The notes under the pieces were generated by a model. The model had not been told where the DNA came from, did no database searches, and worked only from the letters and a program-made list of their open reading frames with translations. Below are positions 1 to 7,814 of a stretch of 64,000 bases of DNA, piece by piece (the stretch's first letter is position 1; each line of letters opens with the position of its first letter). The translations under genes were made by a program, and so were the position numbers. The DNA lies in contig NZ_FLKM01000008.1 of the NCBI RefSeq assembly GCF_900086585.1, positions 1,809,652 through 1,873,651 on the forward strand, given 5' to 3'. The stretch comes from Emergencia timonensis. GTDB lineage: Bacteria > Bacillota > Clostridia > Peptostreptococcales > Anaerovoracaceae.

Positions 1-12
1 TATACTGATGAT

Positions 13-1491
13 ATGAATATTACAATAAACAGAAACAGCGAAACCCCAATCTATTTGCAGATTGCGGGAACTATCAAGAATATGATAGAAAAAAACGAAC
101 TGGTCAAAGGCTATAAGCTGCCAGGAGAGAGGCAGCTCGCCAGTGAACTGGGCGTTCACAGGAATACCGTCGTAAAAGCCTATGGCGAACTAGTGTCAGA
201 GGGACTTTTAACTGCATCCAGACAGGCGCCAAAAGGTTATTTTGTCCAGAGCGCAGTGAACTCCTGGAACTTTAACAACCGATTCTTCCCTCTGGAAAAG
301 ATGATCCGCTACCATTACAATGAGAGAGAAAAGCGCTTTCAGGAGATATTTAACGACTCCGTGGACAAGGGCTACATTTCCTTTGGCGGCATTGTCATGG
401 ACAAGAAGGTCAATCCGGCAGGTGACATGGGCTCCATCGTAAAGCATATGCTGCAGTTTGATGAGGATGGGGAAATCATGTCCTTTTATCACGACGACAG
501 CGAGCGGCTGAAAAAGAATATCTGTCATATTCTCGCCGCGGAAAACATGTACGTCAATGCGAAGAACGTACAGATTGTAGCGGAAACCAATCAGGCCTTG
601 TACTATCTGATGACGCTCTACCTTTCCGAAGGCGACAGTGTCATCGTAGAGGAACCCATCGTGCCTGACAACGCCTCCATCTTTCGAAACGGCGGATTGA
701 ATATGGTTACCGTGCCCATGGAGGCGGATGGTATGGACATGGACAAACTGGAAATGCAGATAAAAAAGCATAAGCCGAAGTTCATCTATACCATGCCCAA
801 CTTTCACAATCCCACGGGAGCGGTCATGTCCCTTTCGAAACGGGAGCGGCTGCTGGAGATTGCCCAGCGTTACGGAGTGCCCATCATTGAAGAAGATTCG
901 CAGAGAGACTTCCGCTATACCCAGGAACGACTTCCCAGCTTGTATTCTCTCGACCAGTACAAGTCCGTAGTCTATGTGGATTCTTTCACTTTGACCTTCC
1001 CCTATGGCGTCAAAGTCGGTTACGTGGTCGGACCCTATGACCTTGTGGATATGCTGGGACGGCTGATCACGATGACGGAGACTTTTGTCAGCAATATGGG
1101 CGCCTACATGATCAGCGAATATATCGAGCGGGGATTCTTTGCAGAACATACGAAGCGGCTGGCGGCTTATTACAGCCAGAAACTGGATTTGCTCTGCAGC
1201 CAGTTGGATCAGATTGAGCAAAAAGGAATTACCTATCAAAAGCCCCAGGGAGGGATTCTTCTCTGGTGTACTTTAGATGAGAATATAAATGAAAGAAAGC
1301 TTTTTCTCGCGGCAAAGGAGAAAGGAGTTTTGATGATGCCTGGGTTTCTGTTCTATCCTTACGGGTATCAGGGACGGGGTCATATCAGACTTTGTTTTTC
1401 CAATGTCAGCGATCAAGAAATCGTCGACGGCGTCAGACTCCTCGGAGAAGCCATCGACCAAGTAAAAACAAAGGAGAATTGCGATGAGTAA
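13..1491 (+). CDS. MocR/GntR-type regulator with aminotransferase-like domain
   Basis: A 492-residue protein with a GntR winged helix (about residues 8-75) fused to a fold-type I aminotransferase domain, the MocR/PdxR architecture. Such proteins normally bind PLP or an amino-acid adduct and control nearby metabolic genes. The NPTG motif (PNFHNPTG) and a late Arg (GHIRLCFSN) are visible. The position that normally carries the Schiff-base lysine (SFSK) reads SFTL, with Leu327 in place of Lys, and the usual tyrosine of the EDDY motif is Ser. The domain may therefore sense a ligand without PLP chemistry. The gene ends inside the start of the M20 hydrolase gene, so control of that gene and the YfcC carrier is likely. 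The promoter lies outside the window. Confidence 0.88.
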   Translation: MNITINRNSETPIYLQIAGTIKNMIEKNELVKGYKLPGERQLASELGVHRNTVVKAYGELVSEGLLTASRQAPKGYFVQSAVNSWNFNNRFFPLEKMIRYHYNEREKRFQEIFNDSVDKGYISFGGIVMDKKVNPAGDMGSIVKHMLQFDEDGEIMSFYHDDSERLKKNICHILAAENMYVNAKNVQIVAETNQALYYLMTLYLSEGDSVIVEEPIVPDNASIFRNGGLNMVTVPMEADGMDMDKLEMQIKKHKPKFIYTMPNFHNPTGAVMSLSKRERLLEIAQRYGVPIIEEDSQRDFRYTQERLPSLYSLDQYKSVVYVDSFTLTFPYGVKVGYVVGPYDLVDMLGRLITMTETFVSNMGAYMISEYIERGFFAEHTKRLAAYYSQKLDLLCSQLDQIEQKGITYQKPQGGILLWCTLDENINERKLFLAAKEKGVLMMPGFLFYPYGYQGRGHIRLCFSNVSDQEIVDGVRLLGEAIDQVKTKENCDE

Positions 1492-2767
1492 ATACGTAGA
1501 GTACCGCAGAGAATTTCACAAGTACCCGGAACAGGGTTTTAGAGAAATCAGAACCAGCGCCAGGATTGCGGAAATTCTGACAGGGATGGGCTACCAGTGC
1601 CTTATGGGACCCGATGTCGTCAAAATAGAGACCATCGGCACGGAAACCGCAACGGAAGAAGAAATGAAAGCGGCCATGGAGAGAGCCGTCAGCCAGGGCG
1701 CAAAACCGGAATTCGTGGAGCGAACAAAGGGCTATCCGGGTGTCATTGCCGAATTTGATACGGGTAAAGACGGCCCGGTGACGGCCTTCCGCTTTGATAT
1801 CGACTGCCTGCCTTATGATGAGCCGAGGAAAGAGGGTTACAGACCTTTTGAAGAAGGTTATATCTCCTGTAACGCCGGATCTGTCCATGCCTGCGGCCAC
1901 GATTCCCACACGGCCATGGGTCTTGGAATTGCAGACCAGCTGATGGCAAGAAAAGCACAGTTCGAGGGAAAGATCAGGCTGATTTTCCAGCCGGCAGAAG
2001 AGACGTTTAACGGCGCCCAGTCCATCATCGACAAAGGCCATCTGGACGACGTAGAGTATTTTATCGCCATGCACGTGGCTCTCAGTGCGGAGAACAGGCC
2101 TCTGCCGTCCAATACCATCGCCTGCGGCTGTAAGGACTTCCTCAGCGACAGGCAGCTGGACGTTACCTTCCACGGAAGAGCCGCCCACCCTTGCGGTGCA
2201 GCCCAGGAAGGAAAGAATGCTTTGCTTGCGGCCTGCACAGCGGCACTGAATCTCCACGCCATCGCACCCCATGAAGAAGGGCTCTGCAGAGTCAACGTCG
2301 GTGAACTCTATGCGGGCGTTGCGCCCAATACCATCGCTCCCAACGCATTGATGAAAGTGGAATACAGGGGGCAGACGCCGGCCGTAGCCGCTTATGCAGG
2401 GAAAAGAGTCTTCGACATTTTAGATGGAGCGGCAAAAGCCTACGATATGACCTATACTTACCTGGATTACGGAGAAGTGCCTGCCGGAAAAAGTGACGAT
2501 GCCATGATGGCGGTCATCGAAAGAGCCGCTAAGAAAGTACCTTGGTTTGAAAAAATCTATTTTGAGGGCAACGTGGGCGGCACCGACGACGCCGCGGCCA
2601 TGCTCACAAAAGTGCAGCAGAACGGCGGGATGGGCACCTACATCGGCATTGGAAGCGATACTACCCAGCCGGTACATAACGCCGAATTTGATATTGACGA
2701 GGATTGCATCGATGCTGCAATCGACTTATGCATGTTTGCTTTAGAAGAACTGCACGGCATAGGATAA
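1484..2767 (+). CDS. M20 family amidohydrolase, AbgA-like
   Basis: A 427-residue M20D metallopeptidase closely resembling AbgA, the aminobenzoyl-glutamate hydrolase subunit, in length and in its run of motifs. These are CNAGSVHACGHDSHTAMGLG, IFQPAEE, HAIAPHEEG and GGTDDAAAML. The Cys/His of HACGHD, the paired Glu of PAEE and a late His near QPVHNAEF would form the di-metal site. It would hydrolyse an N-acyl or aminoacyl-glutamate-type amide in the cytoplasm. The start overlaps the MocR gene by 8 bases, with AAGGAG just upstream, and the YfcC carrier follows after 32 bases. The substrate is unknown; p-aminobenzoyl-glutamate is only one possibility. Confidence 0.85.
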   Translation: MSKYVEYRREFHKYPEQGFREIRTSARIAEILTGMGYQCLMGPDVVKIETIGTETATEEEMKAAMERAVSQGAKPEFVERTKGYPGVIAEFDTGKDGPVTAFRFDIDCLPYDEPRKEGYRPFEEGYISCNAGSVHACGHDSHTAMGLGIADQLMARKAQFEGKIRLIFQPAEETFNGAQSIIDKGHLDDVEYFIAMHVALSAENRPLPSNTIACGCKDFLSDRQLDVTFHGRAAHPCGAAQEGKNALLAACTAALNLHAIAPHEEGLCRVNVGELYAGVAPNTIAPNALMKVEYRGQTPAVAAYAGKRVFDILDGAAKAYDMTYTYLDYGEVPAGKSDDAMMAVIERAAKKVPWFEKIYFEGNVGGTDDAAAMLTKVQQNGGMGTYIGIGSDTTQPVHNAEFDIDEDCIDAAIDLCMFALEELHGIG

Positions 2768-2799
2768 ACGTTATTGCTGAACAGGAAAAGGAGGTATGT

Positions 2800-4194
2800 A
2801 TGGAAAAGAAAAAACGCAAATTATCTGTGCCCCATACTTATGTCATCATCGGAATTATATTAGTCATTGTCACTCTGATGACCTATGTCATCCCCGCCGG
2901 TCAGTATGACCGCGTGATGGATGAGGCATCAGGTCAGGAAATCATCGTTACAGGGTCTTATCATCACGTGGAGCAGACTCCTGTGGGTCCGTTCAAGATG
3001 GTTACGGCTTTGGCAGAAGGAATGGTCGATGCTTCTGATATCATTTTCTTCTGTTTCTTCGCTTACGGCCTTGTCTACATGATGATCAAAACAGGCGCTT
3101 TTTACGGAGGAGTCAGTGCCCTGAAAAGAGTCATGAGGGGAAAAGAGATTTTAATTCTCCCTGTATTTATGATCGTCTTTGGAATCTGCGGCTCCACCTT
3201 TGGCATGTATGAAGAGGTATACGGACTTCTGCCAGCCTTTATCGGCATCGCTATCGCCATGGGCTATGACGGCCTGGTGGGCGGAGCGACAGTCGTATTG
3301 GGCGTCGTCACTGGGTTTGCGGCAGCGACACTCAATCCGTTTACCATCGGTATTGCACAAGGCATCGCCGGACTACCCATCGGATCAGGGGTCTGGTACC
3401 GCATTATCTGCCTGGTGCTGTTCGAAGCGCTGGCAATCTGGTACGTCATGCGTTACGCCCACAGGGTCAAAAAAGATCCGAGCCGGTCTATCGTCAGAGA
3501 TGTTCACTTCAACGTGGACGAGGGGATGACCAGTGAGAAGATGGAGAAGCTGCCGTTTACGGGCAGACATAAACTGATTATGCTGGTCTTTGCCTGCACC
3601 ATCGGCCTTTTGGTCTATGGGACGACCCAGTTCGGATGGTATCTGTCGGAGCTTTCCGCCCTGTTCATCATCGCCATGTTCGTCGTCGGACTTTTAGGCG
3701 GATTTGGACCCAGTGAAATCTGCAGGAAATTTGTGGAGGCGGCCAGTGAAATCCTCTTTGGCGCGGTGGTCATCGGTGTGGCCCGCTCCCTGGTGGTCGT
3801 GATGAACGAAGGCAACATCATCGACTCTCTGGTATACTATATGTCCAGTGCGCTGACGGACGTACCTAACGGCATCGCGGCTGTAGGCATGGTCATCGTG
3901 CAGAACATTCTCAACTTCTTCATTCCATCAGGTTCAGGACAGGCGGCAGTATCCATGCCGATTATGGCAAACCTGGCGGACTCCATCGGCATGCACAGAC
4001 AGATTGCCGTACTGGCATTCCAATTTGGAGACGGATTCTCCAATATGTTCTGGCCGACGGTCATCGCCACAGAATGCGGCATCATGGGCATTCCTCTCCA
4101 AAAGTGGTACAAATTTGCCTGGCCGTTATTCATCATGATGTTCGCATTGCAGGTCGTACTGATCGTCGTGGCTACCATGATCGGATACCAATAA
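2800..4194 (+). CDS. YfcC family carrier (DcuC-like superfamily)
   Basis: A 464-residue polytopic membrane protein with the YfcC hallmark N-terminus (SVPHTYVIIG, then VIPAGQYDRV) and roughly 12 hydrophobic segments. The pseudo-repeat loops NPFTIGIAQGIAGLPIGSG and FFIPSGSGQAAVSMPIMANL are characteristic. YfcC proteins are predicted secondary carriers for amino acids, peptides or carboxylates. The ATG at 2800 was chosen because AAGGAGG sits five bases upstream; an in-frame upstream extension lacks such a site. It is probably cotranscribed with the AbgA-like hydrolase and may import that enzyme's substrate. A paralogue lies at 16362. Confidence 0.88.
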   Translation: MEKKKRKLSVPHTYVIIGIILVIVTLMTYVIPAGQYDRVMDEASGQEIIVTGSYHHVEQTPVGPFKMVTALAEGMVDASDIIFFCFFAYGLVYMMIKTGAFYGGVSALKRVMRGKEILILPVFMIVFGICGSTFGMYEEVYGLLPAFIGIAIAMGYDGLVGGATVVLGVVTGFAAATLNPFTIGIAQGIAGLPIGSGVWYRIICLVLFEALAIWYVMRYAHRVKKDPSRSIVRDVHFNVDEGMTSEKMEKLPFTGRHKLIMLVFACTIGLLVYGTTQFGWYLSELSALFIIAMFVVGLLGGFGPSEICRKFVEAASEILFGAVVIGVARSLVVVMNEGNIIDSLVYYMSSALTDVPNGIAAVGMVIVQNILNFFIPSGSGQAAVSMPIMANLADSIGMHRQIAVLAFQFGDGFSNMFWPTVIATECGIMGIPLQKWYKFAWPLFIMMFALQVVLIVVATMIGYQ

Positions 4195-4235
4195 AGCTTT
4201 GATTGAATTTTAAAAACACATGTGATATACTAAAT

Positions 4236-4319
4236 GCCAGGGAATGAAGTTCTCCCCTGGTATTTGCCAAAACCACTGTCAAAGTTGATGACTTCTGCAT
4301 AGTTGCAGAAGTCTTTTTT
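4236..4319 (+). promoter_or_regulatory. Fluoride riboswitch (crcB motif) with terminator
   Basis: The leader of crcB carries the hallmarks of the fluoride riboswitch: GGGAATGAAGTTCTCCC (aptamer stem-loop, cf. GGcGATGgaGTTCgCC), a short second stem region, and TTGATGACTTCTGC. The last part also forms the left arm of a 10-bp hairpin (4290-4299 with 4304-4313) followed by six T residues. Known fluoride switches use this overlap to terminate when fluoride is absent. The gene immediately downstream encodes the fluoride channel, which strongly supports the call. Confidence 0.92.
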
Positions 4320-4340
4320 GGTTATATGGAGGTATCATAT

Positions 4341-4721
4341 ATGTTACTAAATTGTTTTGCCGTAGGTGCCGGCGGCTTTATCGGCTCTGTATTTCGGTAT
4401 CTGTTCAGTCTGATTCCTTTTTTGCACAGGGAAACGCTGCCTCTGCAGACGTTGCTCGTCAATGTGGTCGGCGCGATCATCATCGGCATCGTCGTCAAAT
4501 CGTCGGAATCTTATGGAGCCTTCAGTGAACAGACCATGTTGTTTCTGAAAGTAGGCGTCTGCGGCGGTTTTACGACCTTTTCCTCCTTTGCACTGGAGTC
4601 CTTGAACCTGATGCAGGAGGGAAAGAGCATGATGAGTTTCGTGTACATAGCGGCCAGTGTCGTGTTATGCCTCCTGGGCGTCTATATCGGAAAATGGATT
4701 GCCGGCTGTTTTGGCGCATGA
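4341..4721 (+). CDS. crcB: Fluoride ion channel CrcB/Fluc
   Basis: A 126-residue protein of four hydrophobic segments with the conserved Fluc signatures GGFIGSVFRY, LLVNVVGA and GGFTTFSSFALE. CrcB/Fluc forms dual-topology dimers that let fluoride leave the cell. The ATG at 4341 is preferred over one at 4326 because GGAGG at 4328-4332 overlaps the upstream codon and gives an eight-base spacing. The gene stands alone behind its fluoride riboswitch. One crcB is seen here; whether a second copy exists elsewhere cannot be told. Confidence 0.95.
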   Translation: MLLNCFAVGAGGFIGSVFRYLFSLIPFLHRETLPLQTLLVNVVGAIIIGIVVKSSESYGAFSEQTMLFLKVGVCGGFTTFSSFALESLNLMQEGKSMMSFVYIAASVVLCLLGVYIGKWIAGCFGA

Positions 4722-4900
4722 AAAGGGGCGGATATCGTGAAAAATTGTTGCTGGCCATCGACGGCTCTGCGCGCAGCATGAAAGCAGCGGAACAGGTCAA
4801 TGCGATTTTAAAGCACGGCTGGAACCGGGGAACCAGCAAAAAGCCCACTATGACATCAATGCATATGAAACCATTAAATTATAAATACACAGAGGAGTGA
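4718..4900 (+). pseudogene. Truncated universal stress protein remnant
   Basis: A 60-codon frame starting at the ATGA overlap with the crcB stop. Its first third reads KLLLAIDGSARSMKAAEQ, the N-terminal beta-strand and loop typical of UspA-domain proteins. After about 35 residues the sequence loses all Usp character, and the C-terminal ATP-binding part is missing, since usual Usp proteins are about 140 residues. This looks like a 5-prime fragment left by a deletion. It may still be translated by coupling to crcB, but a function is unlikely. Confidence 0.5.
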
Positions 4901-4908
4901 TGATTAAG

Positions 4909-5520
4909 ATGACAGAAGAAGAAAAAATCTTCGCGGGACAGATTTTTGATCCGCGAAAAAAAGAATTAAAAGACATCAAACACAGAGCGCACGAAGCTTG
5001 CCGAAGATATAACGCTTTGGACGAGTATGACCCTGGCCGCTCGCCCATCATCAAAGAACTGATCGGATCTATCGGAGAAACTTACTATTTTCAGGGACCG
5101 ATCCAGTTCAACTACGGCAGCCACACCTTTATCGGTGAAAACTTCTTTGCCAACTTCAATCTGACGGTCATGGACGACGCCCGCATCTATATTGGTGACA
5201 ACGTCTGCTTTGGACCGAACGTGTCACTGATGGCGACCAACCATCCGCTGATTGCGGCGGAGCGCATGGGTGTCAATGAAGATGGATCTACGACTATGGC
5301 GGAATTTGCAGAGGAAATCCACATCGGCAATAACGTCTGGATCGCCTGTAATGCCGTAGTCATCGGCGGCGTTCACATCGGTGACAATGTGGTCATTGGT
5401 GCCGGCAGCGTGGTGACAAAGGACATTCCGGCCGGCTATCTGGCCTACGGAAATCCATGCCGTGCCGTCAGACCCATTACAGAAGCGGATTCCGTATACA
5501 GAGAAGGACTGTCGCTTTAA
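4909..5520 (+). CDS. Maltose/galactoside O-acetyltransferase family (hexapeptide repeat)
   Basis: A 203-residue left-handed beta-helix acetyltransferase of the Maa/LacA/NodL type. It begins MTEEEKIFAGQIFDP, matching the Mac domain, and contains hexapeptide turns such as IYIGDNVCFGPNVSL and IGNNVWIACNAVVIGGVHIGDNVVIGAGSVV. The catalytic histidine lies in MATNHPL. It would move acetyl from acetyl-CoA to a sugar hydroxyl. The ATG at 4909 is favoured because AGAGGAG at 4891-4897 is eleven bases upstream; nearer GTG and ATG codons overlap or crowd that site. A strong hairpin follows. Confidence 0.9.
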   Translation: MTEEEKIFAGQIFDPRKKELKDIKHRAHEACRRYNALDEYDPGRSPIIKELIGSIGETYYFQGPIQFNYGSHTFIGENFFANFNLTVMDDARIYIGDNVCFGPNVSLMATNHPLIAAERMGVNEDGSTTMAEFAEEIHIGNNVWIACNAVVIGGVHIGDNVVIGAGSVVTKDIPAGYLAYGNPCRAVRPITEADSVYREGLSL

Positions 5521-5525
5521 CGAAG

Positions 5526-5567
5526 AAACGGCGTAAAGTATTGCTCACTGAATGCTTTACGCCGTTT
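5526..5567. terminator. Bidirectional terminator
   Basis: Thirteen-base arms AAACGGCGTAAAG and CTTTACGCCGTTT surround a 16-base loop. It lies between the convergent acetyltransferase and AraC-type genes, with A- and T-rich flanks suitable for either direction. Confidence 0.75.
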
Positions 5568-5607
5568 AAAAACAGATTTAGAGAGTAAATTTACCGCAGC
5601 TCCTGTT

Positions 5608-6576
5608 TTACACCCTGCGCACCGGCCTGATGTACTTCCAAAATTGCTCTGGGTTAAAATAAAAGTAGATCATTCTGCCGGGAGAAGTATCAAAACAGTA
5701 GCTGGTGCCTGTAAAATCAAAGGCAGCCATTGCCTTTTCCATCTTTTCTTCCACGCTGCGGTTTTCCTGTTCATAATCAAAAGGTCCGTGCTCAAAGACG
5801 ATGTATTCGCCTGCGGGAACATCGGCCAAAAGCATCTGTGGCGGTACTGCGCCTTTGTAGTCAGAAGGAAGACGTACGCCCCAGCACTCTGTACGAGGAA
5901 TGCCCCAATCGCACAGTCGTCCTTGCGGGTCGTTCATGTAGGCCATAACCTGGCCGCTGCTGCAGTTGACTTCACTGCCGCCGTCATCATCCAGCTTCCC
6001 TTTGATGCTGTCCAGCAGGCCGCAGATCGTTTCATAGTCCTGGCCTGGAATCAGATTCTGTTTCTGCCAGAAATCCCAGTATCCATTGCTTTCATAGTTT
6101 TTAATATGCAAAAACTTGTGCGCGGGGATCGTTACAAAATAAATTTTAATGTCTTCTGTTGATTTCAACATGCCAATTTCTCCTAATCCTAAAAAATAGC
6201 GGTCGAATGGGTTGATCTTTGTACGCAGGACGAGGGGCTTAGGCCTTTTTCGGTATTCGCTCGGCGTAATACCGTAGGTCCCTTTGAAAGCCCTGGTAAA
6301 CGCTTCATGTGATGAAAATCCATAATCTAAAGCGATGTCCAAGATATTTCTTTCGTTATCCCGCATCTCTTTGAGGGCGAAGGCTAACTTCCGCTGCCGC
6401 AGGTAATCACGAAATTGCATACCCGATATCTCTTTAAATTTTCTGGTCATATAAAATTCCGAATACCCCAGCTTTTGAGAAAGTATGCGTAAAGTCAGCG
6501 CTTCGTCATCATGGTTTGTAATACACTTGTCGATTTCATCAACGACGATTTGAATTTGCTTCTGCCATTGGTACAT
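5608..6576 (-). CDS. AraC family regulator with GyrI-like effector domain
   Basis: About 322 residues. Two helix-turn-helix units of the AraC type occupy the first 110 residues (LRILSQKLGYSEFYMTRKFKEISG and ILDIALDYGFSSHEAF.RAFK). The C-terminal half resembles the GyrI-like/SOUL-type small-molecule binding domain of Rob and BmrR-type regulators. Such proteins sense drugs or hydrophobic ligands. The ATG at 6576 has AGGTGA about eight bases upstream; a GTG four codons earlier overlaps that site. The divergent-side neighbour on the same strand is an EamA exporter (6680-7594), a plausible target. Confidence 0.85.
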   Translation of the reverse strand: MYQWQKQIQIVVDEIDKCITNHDDEALTLRILSQKLGYSEFYMTRKFKEISGMQFRDYLRQRKLAFALKEMRDNERNILDIALDYGFSSHEAFTRAFKGTYGITPSEYRKRPKPLVLRTKINPFDRYFLGLGEIGMLKSTEDIKIYFVTIPAHKFLHIKNYESNGYWDFWQKQNLIPGQDYETICGLLDSIKGKLDDDGGSEVNCSSGQVMAYMNDPQGRLCDWGIPRTECWGVRLPSDYKGAVPPQMLLADVPAGEYIVFEHGPFDYEQENRSVEEKMEKAMAAFDFTGTSYCFDTSPGRMIYFYFNPEQFWKYIRPVRRV

Positions 6577-6679
6577 CAATCTGTTCACCTCATTTCACCC
6601 GTCTTGAACATATTATAAAGAAAGAGAGCGGCGGCTGCTTGATTTTACTTGTCAAACTTGATACAAAAAAAACAGCCTG

Positions 6680-7594
6680 CTACGTCTGCAGGCTGCCTTC
6701 TTCTGATACTTGTGATTCTTTCTTGGTCAGCAGGAAAATAGTCACAAAGATACACATAAAACCTACTATATCCATAATTTGCAGAGGCACTCTCAGCCAG
6801 ACGACCATGAAGACAGTGGCAGCCACCGGCTCGATGCTGGCCAGCATGCTTGCCTTTACTGCACCACAGCGGTTGACGCCTACCAAATACATTGTAAAAG
6901 GCAGAATGGTGCCGAAGAGCACGATAGCGATAAAGGCGATGATACATCTGATATCGTAGACCATGGGCGCATTCCAGATGCCGCAGCCGATGCAGAGGAT
7001 GATGCCGCCCATCAGCATGCCGTAGCCCGTCACAGTGATACTTCCGTATTTGTCGATAATTTTTCCCGGCAGCATGGTGTAGAGCATCAAGGCTACCGCC
7101 GACCAAAGTCCCCAGGACAGACCCAGAGGCGTGATCACCATGGTGTCGATACGGCCGTGGGTCGCGATGAAAAAGACGCCGATCAAGGCCATGATGATGG
7201 CACAGACTTCTTTTCTCTTTGGCAGTTTTCGGGCGAGAAAACAACTGACGATCATAATCAGCACTGGTCCCAGATACTGCAGGATGGTGGCAGTGCCTGA
7301 GTTAGAATAAGAAATTGCCTTCATGTAAGTGAGCTGACAGAACAAAAAGCCCGTGACAGAGAAAATAATCAGCCGCAGAGCAGATGTTCTATCTGTCCAA
7401 ATAGAAATCATATTTTTCCTGTCAGTAAATAGACCGATTATGACCAGAATCAATCCGGCAGCCAGAAGTCTTACCGCTGTCAGATAAGTTGGATCAGCAT
7501 CAAAATTGTCAAAAATATATTGCGCGCAGGTTCCGGAAAAACCCCAGAAAACGGCGGCAACGAGCGTAATTATAACACCAATATTTCTTTTCAT
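6680..7594 (-). CDS. EamA/DMT family transporter
   Basis: A 304-residue membrane protein with about ten hydrophobic segments arranged as two EamA repeats (AAVFWGFSGTCAQYIFD near the start; LGVNRCGAVKASMLASIEPVAATVF in the second half). DMT carriers export amino acids, nucleosides or drugs. The start has GAGGTGG a few bases upstream. It lies upstream of the AraC-type gene on the same strand, about 90 bases apart, and the two may form one unit. A second EamA protein is encoded at 12761. Confidence 0.88.
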   Translation of the reverse strand: MKRNIGVIITLVAAVFWGFSGTCAQYIFDNFDADPTYLTAVRLLAAGLILVIIGLFTDRKNMISIWTDRTSALRLIIFSVTGFLFCQLTYMKAISYSNSGTATILQYLGPVLIMIVSCFLARKLPKRKEVCAIIMALIGVFFIATHGRIDTMVITPLGLSWGLWSAVALMLYTMLPGKIIDKYGSITVTGYGMLMGGIILCIGCGIWNAPMVYDIRCIIAFIAIVLFGTILPFTMYLVGVNRCGAVKASMLASIEPVAATVFMVVWLRVPLQIMDIVGFMCIFVTIFLLTKKESQVSEEGSLQT

Positions 7595-7698
7595 TTTCCA
7601 CCTCGTAAAAATTCTACAGATCCCAGTATATCATAAATTGTTGTGAATGCATACGACAAAATCCGACCAGATCAGAGATTTGGAGATTTTCAGCATAA

Positions 7699-7738
7699 AT
7701 TCTGTCTAGCAGCTCGATTACATCTCGCTGGACAGAAT
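7699..7738. repeat. Inverted repeat in promoter region of the M16/ABC block
   Basis: Arms ATTCTGTCTAGC and GCTGGACAGAAT pair over 12 bases with one G-U, separated by 16 bases. There is no T-run, so an operator or an mRNA-independent DNA site is more likely than a terminator. It sits 17 bases upstream of the predicted -35 element. Confidence 0.5.
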
Positions 7739-7754
7739 ATCATAGAATTGAAAT

Positions 7755-7783
7755 TTGCTTTATCGATAGGAATTTGATACAAT
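7755..7783 (+). promoter_or_regulatory. Predicted sigma-A promoter of the M16/ABC operon
   Basis: TTGCTT, a 17-base spacer and TACAAT lie 32 bases before the M16 peptidase start. The -10 is good and the -35 moderate. The inverted repeat at 7699-7738 lies just upstream. Confidence 0.5.
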
Positions 7784-7814
7784 TGCTGTATGAATTTTAA
7801 CTGAAGGAATAATT

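Noticed and set aside
208..1239. A 343-codon minus-strand frame
   Set aside because: It is the shadow of the MocR gene; no domain was recognised.
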